Part shown: positions 37,091 to 44,954 of the stretch, piece by piece
Numbering within the stretch: position 1 is the first letter of the stretch
Layout of the letters: each line of letters starts with the position of its first letter
Origin: Actinomycetota bacterium
GTDB lineage: Bacteria; Actinomycetota; Actinomycetes; Nanopelagicales; Nanopelagicaceae
Reading direction: 5' to 3'
Length of the DNA: 64,000 nt
Assembly (NCBI GenBank): GCA_009699205.1
Contig: WLOP01000007.1
Coordinates: 33,749-97,748, forward strand
Program-made: the position numbers and the translations under genes
The notes under the pieces: model-generated
Database searches by the model: none
Seen by the model: the letters and a program-made list of their open reading frames with translations, nothing else
What the model was told of the DNA's origin: nothing

Positions 37091-38848
37091 TTATGGCTTT
37101 ACGTAAAGAGCACCGAAACCGAAGTTTCCTTGTGGCTCCCAGTAGAAGACTCCGCCGACCTTAGATCCCCAAGTTTCTTGAGTCTTTGAGAAGACGGTAC
37201 GGATGTACCAGTATTGGTCCATTCCGTATTGAGCAAGCTCTTTCCACATCTTTGCTTGCTTATTGCGATCAAGCTCTACAAGGGCCAAGTTTACCTTCTT
37301 GATAAATGCAGGGTAAGCAGCAGTGTCCTTGTTAGATGTGTAGTTACAGCAACCTTCGCCCCAAAGTTCTGGGATAACAGTTGATGCGTTTGCCCAGTCT
37401 GCGCCCCAGCCTGACCCGATGAGGTCATACTTCTTGGCGTAGTTCTCAAGTTGGCCGTTGTAGCTACCTGATGGGACATAGTCGAACTTAACAACGATTC
37501 CAGCAGCATCCATTGCAGCTTTAACGATAACTGCAACCTTCTTGCTGGTAGCTGTGTCAGTACGAACATAGGAAATACCTTGTGCTGGATCTGTTGCACG
37601 TGCATATGCATCTGGGCAAGAGACTTTAGCCTTCTCTAGGTATTTCTTAGCTTCAACTGCGTTTCCTTCGATCTTCCAAGCTGCATCATGAATATTTCCA
37701 GTGGTTGGAGCATAGTCAAGACCAAGAACTGGCTTGACCGGGCTATCACCTGGTTGACCGTAGTAGGTCGATCCGCCTGAAAGGTTGATCAATGACTGAT
37801 TATCGAAGGCAAAGAAAATCGCCTTACGAACATCTAGGCAGTCAAGGTGTCCAGCTGAGTTATTAGCAGCTAGATATGAAGTGTATGGATCGTATACGTT
37901 CGCACGGCGCGAAGCATTCTTTGGATTTTCGAAGAATGCGATGTTATTCGCAGGTTGTAGACCATCCATATTGATTCCGTTTGGAATCGAATCTTTCATT
38001 GTGATCATGTCACGGACATCTTCATCCATGCCGAACTTCACGATGATCTGATCTGGATATGGTGTACGGAATGGATCTGATGCCTTGTTCCACTTAGCGT
38101 TACGGACCAGAATCATTTCGTCATTGATCTTGTACTTCTGAATCTTGTAAGGACCATCTGAGAATGGACGCATATCGTACTTATCGCCAGTGTCTTTTGA
38201 TTTCTTTACTGGTGAAAATGATGGATATGTCATCGCATAGTTGAAGTCACCTACGGTGCGGTTCAAGTGGAAAGTGATTGTCTTTCCATCTTTAGAACAT
38301 ACAACAGCCTTGTCATAGAGATCTTGACCAGTCTTGACGTATGGACCCTTGTAGGCTGAAGAACCATCTGCCAACTTTGCAATCTTAAACATTGCGATTG
38401 CATATGTTGGACCTTCTGTGTAAGCCTCAGTTGCGAATGTACGAGAAATTCCGTACTTCACATCGGCGCACGTGATTGCTGATCCATCTTCCCAAGTGAT
38501 ACCTGAGCGAAGTGTGAATGTCCAATCCTTAGCAGAATTGCTTGGCACACCGGTGTTAGTTGCAAGGTCACCAACGAGTGATGATCCGGCAGATCCAGCA
38601 ACAGGCTTGTATGAAACCAAGTTGCGATATACGTAAGAGTTAAAGAACGCGATGTCGCGCCCTGTGTAGTTACGTTGTGGATCGATATTTGGGAATTGCT
38701 CTGAGTGTGTATAGAAATACAAGGTGCCGCCAGTTACTGGGGCAGCGCTTGCAGGCGCAGCAGCGCCAACCGAAACCACAGTAGCAACCATTGCGGCAGC
38801 TGCTGCAGAAGCGATAACGCTACGTACAGTTAGTCTTTTTAGAGACAT
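37091..38848 (-). CDS. dppA: Peptide ABC importer substrate-binding protein (DppA/OppA-like, SBP family 5)
   Basis: 585 residues. Sec signal peptide RLTVRSVIASAAAAAMVATVVSVGAAAPASA with signal peptidase I-type cleavage (ASA-APV) and no lipobox Cys. Mature protein has the SBP_bac_5 pattern: YVYRNLVSYKP, WTFTLRSGITWEDGSAITCADVKYGISR, FHLNRTVGDFNYAM, SDGPYKIQKYKINDEMILVRNAKWNKASD. It captures peptides (or, in some family members, sugars) for DppBC. Strong GGAGGAG before the ATG. Preceded by a 24-bp palindrome and a LacI-type operator, followed by a strong hairpin. Confidence 0.93.
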   Translation of the reverse strand: MSLKRLTVRSVIASAAAAAMVATVVSVGAAAPASAAPVTGGTLYFYTHSEQFPNIDPQRNYTGRDIAFFNSYVYRNLVSYKPVAGSAGSSLVGDLATNTGVPSNSAKDWTFTLRSGITWEDGSAITCADVKYGISRTFATEAYTEGPTYAIAMFKIAKLADGSSAYKGPYVKTGQDLYDKAVVCSKDGKTITFHLNRTVGDFNYAMTYPSFSPVKKSKDTGDKYDMRPFSDGPYKIQKYKINDEMILVRNAKWNKASDPFRTPYPDQIIVKFGMDEDVRDMITMKDSIPNGINMDGLQPANNIAFFENPKNASRRANVYDPYTSYLAANNSAGHLDCLDVRKAIFFAFDNQSLINLSGGSTYYGQPGDSPVKPVLGLDYAPTTGNIHDAAWKIEGNAVEAKKYLEKAKVSCPDAYARATDPAQGISYVRTDTATSKKVAVIVKAAMDAAGIVVKFDYVPSGSYNGQLENYAKKYDLIGSGWGADWANASTVIPELWGEGCCNYTSNKDTAAYPAFIKKVNLALVELDRNKQAKMWKELAQYGMDQYWYIRTVFSKTQETWGSKVGGVFYWEPQGNFGFGALYVKP

Positions 38849-38869
38849 TACTCCTCCTAGTCAGTTTCT

Positions 38870-38893
38870 CTATATCGCGGCCGCGATATAGAA
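38870..38893. promoter_or_regulatory. 24-bp perfect palindrome in the dppA 5' region
   Basis: A gapless perfect palindrome: left half TCTATATCGCGG, right half its exact complement, centred on a GCGGCCGC core. It lies 22 nt upstream of the dppA ATG, just before the ribosome site. With no loop it is more suitable as a protein-binding site on DNA than as an RNA hairpin, although a transcribed copy could fold on itself with a small loop. Confidence 0.8.
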
Positions 38894-38918
38894 ATTTCAC
38901 TTACCTTGCTAATGGATG

Positions 38919-38932
38919 TAAACGCGTTTACC
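38919..38932. promoter_or_regulatory. LacI-family operator upstream of dppA
   Basis: GTAAACGCGTTTAC, a perfect 14-bp palindrome with the central CG and TAAACG half-sites typical of LacI/GalR-family operators. It lies between dppC and dppA, 71 nt before the dppA ATG, near a possible TTTACA -35. This suggests carbon-source control of the importer; the LacI gene in this window has a different palindrome at its own operon. Confidence 0.65.
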
Positions 38933-38981
38933 CCATGCAGGTTAACAATGTAAGTGTCTCTGCTGTTGAGCAGAAATCTAT

Positions 38982-39953
38982 TTATTTCTCCGCTTTCGGA
39001 TCGATTGCATCGCGAATTGCATCACCTAACAGGTTCAGCGCAAGCACGATGATGACCAACATGGCCGATGGAATGATGAGATAAGCAGGGTCTGTCTGCC
39101 AGTACTTCACTGAGTCAGAAAGAACCAAACCAAAAGTCGAAGCAGGGGGCTGAATTCCAACGCCCAGGAATGAGAAAACAGCTTCCGCTGAAAGGTAGCC
39201 GGGCAATGAGAGCGAGAGAAAAACAATTGCTGTTGGCCACAAGTTGGGAAGTAACTCTTTGGTGATGATGCGCCAGTTTGAAGCACCTTGAGCTTGAGCC
39301 GCCATGACAAAGTCACGCTCGCGCATACTGAGCGCTTGGGAGCGCACTAAACGTGCAAAGCCTGGCCAGCCGAAGAAGACGAAGAAGATAATGAGAACAA
39401 TGATGCGAGCGCCATTACCTGTAGCAATTCCTGTGGCTTCAACGCGTTGCACCATTGGGATACTTAAAGCAATGATCATGAAAAAAGATGGAAAGGCAAA
39501 AAGTAAATCAGAGAATCGGCCGATAAGTGCGTCAATTCGCCCTTTGTAATAGCCGCCCGCGATACCGATCAACATTCCTAGGCCGATAGAAGCAACGGAG
39601 GTGATAAGTGCGACGGTGAATGAAATTCGCGAGCCAGTAAAAAGCATAGAAAAAACATCGCGTCCAGCACCTGGCTCAAGGCCAAATGGATGCTTCCACG
39701 AAATTCCCCCGCCAAAGCCAATAGGCATAGCTTGATCGTTGAGGCCATCGAGATAAAGGTCAGTAGAACTTAAGCCCCAGAGTTTGATAATGATTGGAGA
39801 TAGAAAGGCAGCTGCAATGAAAAATATAACGACATACGCTGAATACATTCCCGTGCGATTGCGACGCAGGCGCATCCACGCAATTTGGCGAGGGGAACGT
39901 TGAACGAAAGTTGATTCAACGCTCTCCTCAACTGCGAGATCTGTGCTTGACAT
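38982..39953 (-). CDS. dppC: Peptide ABC importer permease (DppC-like)
   Basis: 323 residues: N-terminal cytoplasmic QRSPRQIAWMRLRRNRTGMYSAYVV leading into helix 1 (OppC N-domain), six helices, EAA loop RDFVMAAQAQGASNWRIITKELLPN. A 50-residue external loop follows helix 1. It is upstream of dppA in the transcript, so the operon order is C-A-B-D-F, unlike the usual A-B-C-D-F. TGAGGAG precedes ATG 39953. Confidence 0.93.
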   Translation of the reverse strand: MSSTDLAVEESVESTFVQRSPRQIAWMRLRRNRTGMYSAYVVIFFIAAAFLSPIIIKLWGLSSTDLYLDGLNDQAMPIGFGGGISWKHPFGLEPGAGRDVFSMLFTGSRISFTVALITSVASIGLGMLIGIAGGYYKGRIDALIGRFSDLLFAFPSFFMIIALSIPMVQRVEATGIATGNGARIIVLIIFFVFFGWPGFARLVRSQALSMRERDFVMAAQAQGASNWRIITKELLPNLWPTAIVFLSLSLPGYLSAEAVFSFLGVGIQPPASTFGLVLSDSVKYWQTDPAYLIIPSAMLVIIVLALNLLGDAIRDAIDPKAEK

Positions 39954-40130
39954 CGTTAACTCCTCACAATCGCACGATAGGAATACGCTTTACTCAAGGG
40001 TAGATTCCTGAACAAGCGAAGAACCTAGGTCACGGGGGTAACCAAGGCGTAGGCCTGAAGAGTAGCCGCAAAGCGCACAAAATGGAATACAAAAGGGGGG
40101 ATTTGTCCGCTTTTTACGCTTATAGAAAGC

Positions 40131-40703
40131 CTACGTGGCGGGGTTATCTCTCCTAAATTCACTCGCCGACATCTCGAAAATATCCTCTGGGCCATCTACC
40201 TCATCCATCTGTTGACCGACCCTAACGAATCCAAATTTCTTGATAAGGGCAATCGATGGCGCATTATCTGGGCTCACCGTGTATCGCAGCATCTGCACGT
40301 GGGGTTGCGTCAGAACCCATTGCCACATGCCAAGCAACGACTCATAACCAAAACCACGATTACGGAATGGCTCTTCGAGCCCTAAGCCAATCTCAATCAT
40401 CCCTTGCTGATCCGGGGCTCCATGAAAACTTGTACTTCCAATAATCTCTCGAGTCTCAGCCAAAACTATCCAACGCACGAACCATTTATTTACCGATTCG
40501 TTCTCGCGCACTTGCGGCACGCGCCACGGCAAGGGGCCCTTGTCATCAACTAGAACACGAAATGGATTGCTATAGGTGTGCCCTATATATATGGAATCAC
40601 TCTCTGGAGTTTCAAAAAGTGTGAACAGCTCATTGGCGCAGATGTGATGGAGTTCAAGGCGCGGCGTGTAAATAACTGGCTCTTGGGTCAGCGAGAAATT
40701 CAT
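40131..40703 (-). CDS. GNAT family N-acetyltransferase (RimJ/RimL-like)
   Basis: 190 residues of the Acetyltransf_3 type: PRLELHHICANELFTLFE start, WIVLAETREIIGSTSFHG, the acetyl-CoA loop LEEPFRNRGFGYESLLGMWQWVL and SPDNAPSIALIKKFGFVRVGQQ. It transfers acetyl from acetyl-CoA to an amine, possibly a protein N-terminus, amino acid or drug. Single gene; no partner inferred. Confidence 0.85.
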   Translation of the reverse strand: MNFSLTQEPVIYTPRLELHHICANELFTLFETPESDSIYIGHTYSNPFRVLVDDKGPLPWRVPQVRENESVNKWFVRWIVLAETREIIGSTSFHGAPDQQGMIEIGLGLEEPFRNRGFGYESLLGMWQWVLTQPHVQMLRYTVSPDNAPSIALIKKFGFVRVGQQMDEVDGPEDIFEMSASEFRRDNPAT

Positions 40704-40750
40704 AAAGGCATTCTCTCATGGCCGACATGAGAGTAAAGGTGATATCAAAA

Positions 40751-41161
40751 TCAGTCGATAAGAATTTCCTTGAGAAGTTCGGTGACGCGCCTCTTAATTT
40801 CATCCCGAATCACTCGAACTTGTTCAATCCCCTGCCCAGCAGGATCTTCTAGAACCCAATCTTCGTATCGTTTTCCAGGGAAAAATGGACAGGTGTCTCC
40901 ACACCCCATCGTGATGACTACATCAGATTCTTGTACCGCTTGAGTAGTCAAAATCTTTGGAACTTCCGTTGAAATATCAATACCCTCTTCGGCCATGGCT
41001 TCAATCGCGATTGGGTTGATTGTTTCTTTTGGAGCCGAACCTGCAGAGAGAACTTCAACTCGGCCACCAGAGAGTTGATTCATAAATCCTGCGGCCATTT
41101 GTGAGCGCCCCGCATTATGTACGCAAACAAATAGAACCGTTGGCTTATTGATAATAGTCAT
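40751..41161 (-). CDS. arsC: Arsenate reductase, LMW phosphatase family
   Basis: 136 residues with the P-loop FVCVHNAGRSQMAAGF (catalytic Cys about residue 12), general-acid segment VLEDPAGQG and MGCGDTCPFFPGKRYEDW providing the redox Cys pair. This matches thioredoxin- or mycothiol-linked ArsC that reduces arsenate to arsenite. No arsenite pump or ArsR is in the window. Nine nt downstream of the neighbouring acetyltransferase and probably co-transcribed with it and copZ. Confidence 0.9.
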   Translation of the reverse strand: MTIINKPTVLFVCVHNAGRSQMAAGFMNQLSGGRVEVLSAGSAPKETINPIAIEAMAEEGIDISTEVPKILTTQAVQESDVVITMGCGDTCPFFPGKRYEDWVLEDPAGQGIEQVRVIRDEIKRRVTELLKEILID

Positions 41162-41170
41162 GGGCTTACT

Positions 41171-41644
41171 CTATCCATCGAATTTTGTTATTGCGTAGGA
41201 GTAATAGTCGACAGGGGCGCCATCTTCGACAAAGAGGTTACGTAGTACGCCCTCAAAAACCCACCCGGCTTTCTCAAACGATTTGCGCATCCCGATATTG
41301 CCCTCGGTGGTAGACCCTTCAACTCGGTGATGCCCTTGGGCGAATGCATAGCGAGCAACTTCCTTGAGCGCTTGGGTGCCAATTCCTTTGCCTCTGACTT
41401 CTGGCAAAAGTTCTAGCCCCATTTCAAGCGCGCCTTCGGGCATAGTGAAATCGCAATGTCGAAGCTGCATGTCGCCAACTAGCACGCCGTCGGCTTCGAT
41501 TGCCAAGTGAAGGTAATGCTCATGCCATTGACCAGATTGTTCAAAGCGAGCGCGAAATCTTTCGACCCGTTCAAGAGTTGTTAGCTCACGAATTCGGCAA
41601 GCCTCTTCGAACTCTTCGCTTCGATATGGACGCAGAATTACCAT
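41171..41644 (-). CDS. GNAT family N-acetyltransferase
   Basis: 157 residues: VILRPYRSEEFEEACRIREL, acetyl-CoA loop LELLPEVRGKGIGTQALKEVARYAF and the C-terminal GNIGMRKSFEKAGWVFEGVLR, with a catalytic-type Tyr near the end. Substrate unknown. Its ATG shares a base with the copZ stop (TAATG), so it is coupled to the metal-binding protein gene and followed by arsC, suggesting a metal or stress island of three genes. Confidence 0.85.
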   Translation of the reverse strand: MVILRPYRSEEFEEACRIRELTTLERVERFRARFEQSGQWHEHYLHLAIEADGVLVGDMQLRHCDFTMPEGALEMGLELLPEVRGKGIGTQALKEVARYAFAQGHHRVEGSTTEGNIGMRKSFEKAGWVFEGVLRNLFVEDGAPVDYYSYAITKFDG

Positions 41645-41847
41645 TAAGCGAGTGTGTAACCTGCAGCCCTGACGGCGCTTTCAATTGCGGTGGCGTCCAG
41701 ATCGCTCTCGGACGTCACAATTGCATGTGCTTGCTCTGCGCTTGCAATTACCTCAGTGACTCCGGCAATCTTTTTGAATTCTGCAGTGACTCGACCCTCA
41801 CAATGGCCGCAGGTCATTCCCTTGATATTTATAGTCTGTGTAGCCAT
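41644..41847 (-). CDS. copZ: Heavy-metal-associated domain protein (CopZ-like copper chaperone)
   Basis: 67 residues, a single HMA ferredoxin-like domain with the metal site GMTCGHCEGRV (CxxC) and AAGYTLA end. Such proteins carry Cu(I) to P-type ATPases or regulators; no CopA ATPase is in the window. GGAGACGAGCA precedes the ATG. First gene of copZ-GNAT-arsC. Related in theme to the CopC/YcnI operon at 62-63.6 kb. Confidence 0.9.
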   Translation of the reverse strand: MATQTINIKGMTCGHCEGRVTAEFKKIAGVTEVIASAEQAHAIVTSESDLDATAIESAVRAAGYTLA

Positions 41848-41914
41848 TGCTCGTCTCCATATCAGCGGATTGGATACTTTAGTTTAGCCTTAATTTGAGT
41901 GGTTCTAAATCGGT

Positions 41915-42637
41915 TCAAACCCCAAATGCGTCCGAGATGGTGACAGTTGTCAACCCTCTATCGTTGAGGATGTTGAGTAGCGAGTCGTAGTGGTTGTAAG
42001 CAACCAAATTGTTGGCATGGCCGAGCACGATCTTCTTATTGCCCATGGAGTTATTCGCGAGTTTCATAAATTTCGGACCTCCCACATTGCCTGCATCTCC
42101 GAATGAGCCCGACCAGAGAACTGGCGAGGTATATCCGAGTTCGGCTGCCGCCTTAATGACTCGATTATTGATTGCTCCATAGGGAGGTCGGTAGTAAGGC
42201 CGCGCATCGACGCCATAATTTTTCTTCATAAAAATGTGACAATTCATTAATTCTTTCTGAACATCTTCACTGCTTAAAGTTGTCAGATCGGGATGATGCG
42301 TCGAGTGATTAGCAAGCTGAATTTGCCCACTTTCGACAAGAGGACGAAGTATTTTCATATTGCTCGTCCATGGGCCCATCGAAGAATAAACAAAGAAGGT
42401 CAGACGTAAATCATTTGCCTTTACGAATTCGATATAGCGTTTAACCGAATCATGACTGCAACCATCATCTACCGTCCAAGCCATTCGTGGATAATCAGCC
42501 CGTGGAAGTTCCACGATTGGAGTTGGTAACGCGGCATCTGCATTGCTACTAAACAAAGGCGAAGCCGCCGCAGCAGCAATCGAAGCAGCGGTTGATTTCA
42601 AGAAAATTCTACGTTCCAATGCACTCTCCCTTTGCAT
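41915..42637 (-). CDS. Exported polysaccharide deacetylase (NodB-type)
   Basis: About 240 residues. N-terminal twin-arginine-like signal ERRIFLKSTAASIAAAAASPLFSSNADA. NodB motifs: WTVDDGCSHD (motif 1, Asp pair), ANHSTHHPDL (motif 2 His), YYRPPYGAIN (motif 3), VLGHANN late motif. It would remove N- or O-acetyl groups from envelope sugars. Start uncertain: ATG 42637, or TTG 42619, which has AGGGAG at 6 nt and gives a typical short Tat start (MERRIFLK). Divergent from the MMPL gene. Confidence 0.85.
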   Translation of the reverse strand: MQRESALERRIFLKSTAASIAAAAASPLFSSNADAALPTPIVELPRADYPRMAWTVDDGCSHDSVKRYIEFVKANDLRLTFFVYSSMGPWTSNMKILRPLVESGQIQLANHSTHHPDLTTLSSEDVQKELMNCHIFMKKNYGVDARPYYRPPYGAINNRVIKAAAELGYTSPVLWSGSFGDAGNVGGPKFMKLANNSMGNKKIVLGHANNLVAYNHYDSLLNILNDRGLTTVTISDAFGV

Positions 42638-42758
42638 GGTCACCAAACTCTTGCCCTAATTCTTCTCGTTTTAGCCCATCTGTCCAATGGACACTCAAGA
42701 GCGGGGTAGCCAATTCGCCGAGCTTTAGCGGCCAAACTTGGCCGAGTAGACTTCGGCA

Positions 42759-44942
42759 ATGTTGGAACGATGGACGCTTGCAGTAATTCGAAAACGTGCC
42801 CTCGTTCTGGGAACTTGGTTAATCCTTGCCGCTCTGGGGATTCTAGCTAGCGCCAATCTCACCGGACTTTTGACCACATCGATCTCTGTCCCCGGAAGCC
42901 AATCTGCGAAGGCTGATCAAATCTTGACCGGCGCATTCAATGAAAACGTCGAGGGCACCTTCACTGTTATTCTGAATTTTAAGAAAGCTTCACAAGCGCA
43001 GCTCGATGGCATAAATGCAAAAATCGCGAGCGCAACATCTCAGATACCGACGGCAAAGGTCCAACAGCACAAAGCAATCGGCGGAACCCTTGTAACAACA
43101 ATCAGCACATCTTTCACTTTGATTGACGCCGCTTCCTACACACCAAAATTACGAAAAGCTTTGATCGATAGAGGTTTGGCCGATGCTCTTGTTACCGGTC
43201 CCCCTGCAATCAACTTCGATGTGACGCCAGTTCTTGCCGATGACTTACATAAAGGTCAACTCATCGCTTTAAGCCTTGCATTGCTATTGCTATTAATCGT
43301 CCTAGGTTTAAGTTGGGCAATTTTCATCCCATTTATCTTTGCAGGAGCAACAATCGCGGTAACACTTGGAATCATTTACGTGATTGCTCAGAAATTTCTG
43401 ATGGTTCTTTACATTCCAAATGTTATCGAACTCATTGGTTTGGGATTAGCTATTGACTATTCCCTGCTCATCGTCCATCGATTTCGACGTGAAATTCTTG
43501 GTTCAGGTGGCGCAGACAATGGCTCGGTAGAGAGAACCATAATCCGAACAATGGAGAGCGCGGGTCGCACTGTCGCACTCTCTGGAATTGTCGTTGCTAT
43601 TGGGTTATCTACCTTGCTTCTTCTTCCGATTCCATTTCTTCGCTCTTTGGGCATCGCAGGGCTACTTGTCCCGGTTATTTCCATCTCTGCCGCACTCACA
43701 CTGCAACCCGCACTGCTTTCATTTTTCGGGGCCAAAGCAGTGATGCCACTTAGGTTGAAAAACTTGCAATTTAAGGGGCTGCTAAGCAAAGGCGAGTTAA
43801 TGGATGGGTTTTGGGCGAAAACTTCGCGCCATGTGATTAGGCGCCCCAAAATAATTCTGCTTGCAACGGTGGTACTTCTCGGGGCTTTAGCTTCAGCAAC
43901 TCTCTGGCTAGAAGTTACACCTAGCTCACTAACAGCCCTTCCAAAAGGTATTGAATCCGCGCAAGCGTTGACCTATGCAACAGATCGTGCCGGGCTTGGA
44001 GTTATCACCCCCAATGAGATTGTGATTGACCTTGGTTCTGCCGCAATGGCGCAAGATCCTGGGGTCATGTCTGCACGAAATGCTCTTGCCGAAAAAATCT
44101 CAAGCGACCCGGAAGTTTTCTTGGTTGCTAAAGGAGAGAGCGCTCCATATGTAGAAAGTTCAGGCAGATACTTAAGAATCTTCGTGATCGGACGTCATGA
44201 AGTAGGTGCGCCGCAATCGCAAGCCTTGGTCAAAGAGCTCAGAAATATTTATATACCTGCTTCAATATTCCCTCAAGGAACGAAGATTTACTTAGGGGGT
44301 GCGCCAGCTCAAGGCGTTGACCTGCTTGATTCGTTAGCGAAATCTTTGCCATGGATAATTTTCTTGGCATTGGCACTTGCATTCATTCTATTAGTGCGTG
44401 CCTTTGGCTCCATCGTTCTACCACTCAAAGCCATTGCCATGAATCTTATTTCCGTTGCGGTCGCCTTTGGCTCCATCGTTCTCGTATTTAAATTCCATGT
44501 AGGACAATCGTTTCTTCACACGTATCACCTGGAACAACTTGAAGCTTGGGCGCTCATCTTTATTTTTGTACTGATATTTGGACTATCCATGGATTATGAA
44601 ATATTCGTCGTCTCTCGTATGAAAGAAGCGCGCGAAAATGGAGCAAGCAACTCCGATGCCATTGTTATTGGAATGGCGAATACGGGTGGGGTTGTATCAG
44701 CAGCCGCAGTAATACTGGTAGCCGCCCTGGGCGGTTTAGTATTTGGACACTTTGCGGGCTTGCAGGAAATTGGAGTGGGGCTTGCTTGCGGAGTATTAAT
44801 CGATGCCACGATTATCCGTGGTCTGCTAGTGCCAAGCGCGATGGCTCTCTTTGGGCGTTGGAACTGGTGGCTTCCCCCAAGAATTGCTCATTTAGCAAAG
44901 GTTAAAGCCTCGCTTCTCGAGGTTCGAGAAGCGAGGCTTTAA
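42759..44942 (+). CDS. MMPL family RND transporter
   Basis: 727 residues, 12 helices in two halves of 1+5. Helix 1 VLGTWLILAALGILASANLTGLL, large external loops (~50-170 and ~400-530), transmembrane motifs GLGLAIDYSLLIVHRFRREI and FGLSMDYEIFVVSRMKEARE with the paired Asp-Tyr proton-relay residues in helices 4 and 10. MMPL proteins export lipids or other envelope molecules in actinobacteria. TAGACT is exactly 6 nt before the ATG (leaderless). The last 16 codons are encoded inside a 29-bp inverted repeat that also acts as terminator. Confidence 0.92.
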   Translation: MLERWTLAVIRKRALVLGTWLILAALGILASANLTGLLTTSISVPGSQSAKADQILTGAFNENVEGTFTVILNFKKASQAQLDGINAKIASATSQIPTAKVQQHKAIGGTLVTTISTSFTLIDAASYTPKLRKALIDRGLADALVTGPPAINFDVTPVLADDLHKGQLIALSLALLLLLIVLGLSWAIFIPFIFAGATIAVTLGIIYVIAQKFLMVLYIPNVIELIGLGLAIDYSLLIVHRFRREILGSGGADNGSVERTIIRTMESAGRTVALSGIVVAIGLSTLLLLPIPFLRSLGIAGLLVPVISISAALTLQPALLSFFGAKAVMPLRLKNLQFKGLLSKGELMDGFWAKTSRHVIRRPKIILLATVVLLGALASATLWLEVTPSSLTALPKGIESAQALTYATDRAGLGVITPNEIVIDLGSAAMAQDPGVMSARNALAEKISSDPEVFLVAKGESAPYVESSGRYLRIFVIGRHEVGAPQSQALVKELRNIYIPASIFPQGTKIYLGGAPAQGVDLLDSLAKSLPWIIFLALALAFILLVRAFGSIVLPLKAIAMNLISVAVAFGSIVLVFKFHVGQSFLHTYHLEQLEAWALIFIFVLIFGLSMDYEIFVVSRMKEARENGASNSDAIVIGMANTGGVVSAAAVILVAALGGLVFGHFAGLQEIGVGLACGVLIDATIIRGLLVPSAMALFGRWNWWLPPRIAHLAKVKASLLEVREARL

Positions 44943-44952
44943 CCTTTGCTAA
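44892..44952. terminator. 29-bp perfect inverted repeat, bidirectional terminator
   Basis: Arms 44892-44920 and 44924-44952 are exact complements around a GGT loop; the core pairs GCCTCGCTTCTCGA with TCGAGAAGCGAGGC, flanked by TTAAA/TTTAA. It covers the last 16 codons and stop of the MMPL gene and ends 2 nt before the stop of the convergent exported-protein gene. Its length and perfection exceed a usual terminator. Confidence 0.85.
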
Positions 44953-44954
44953 GA

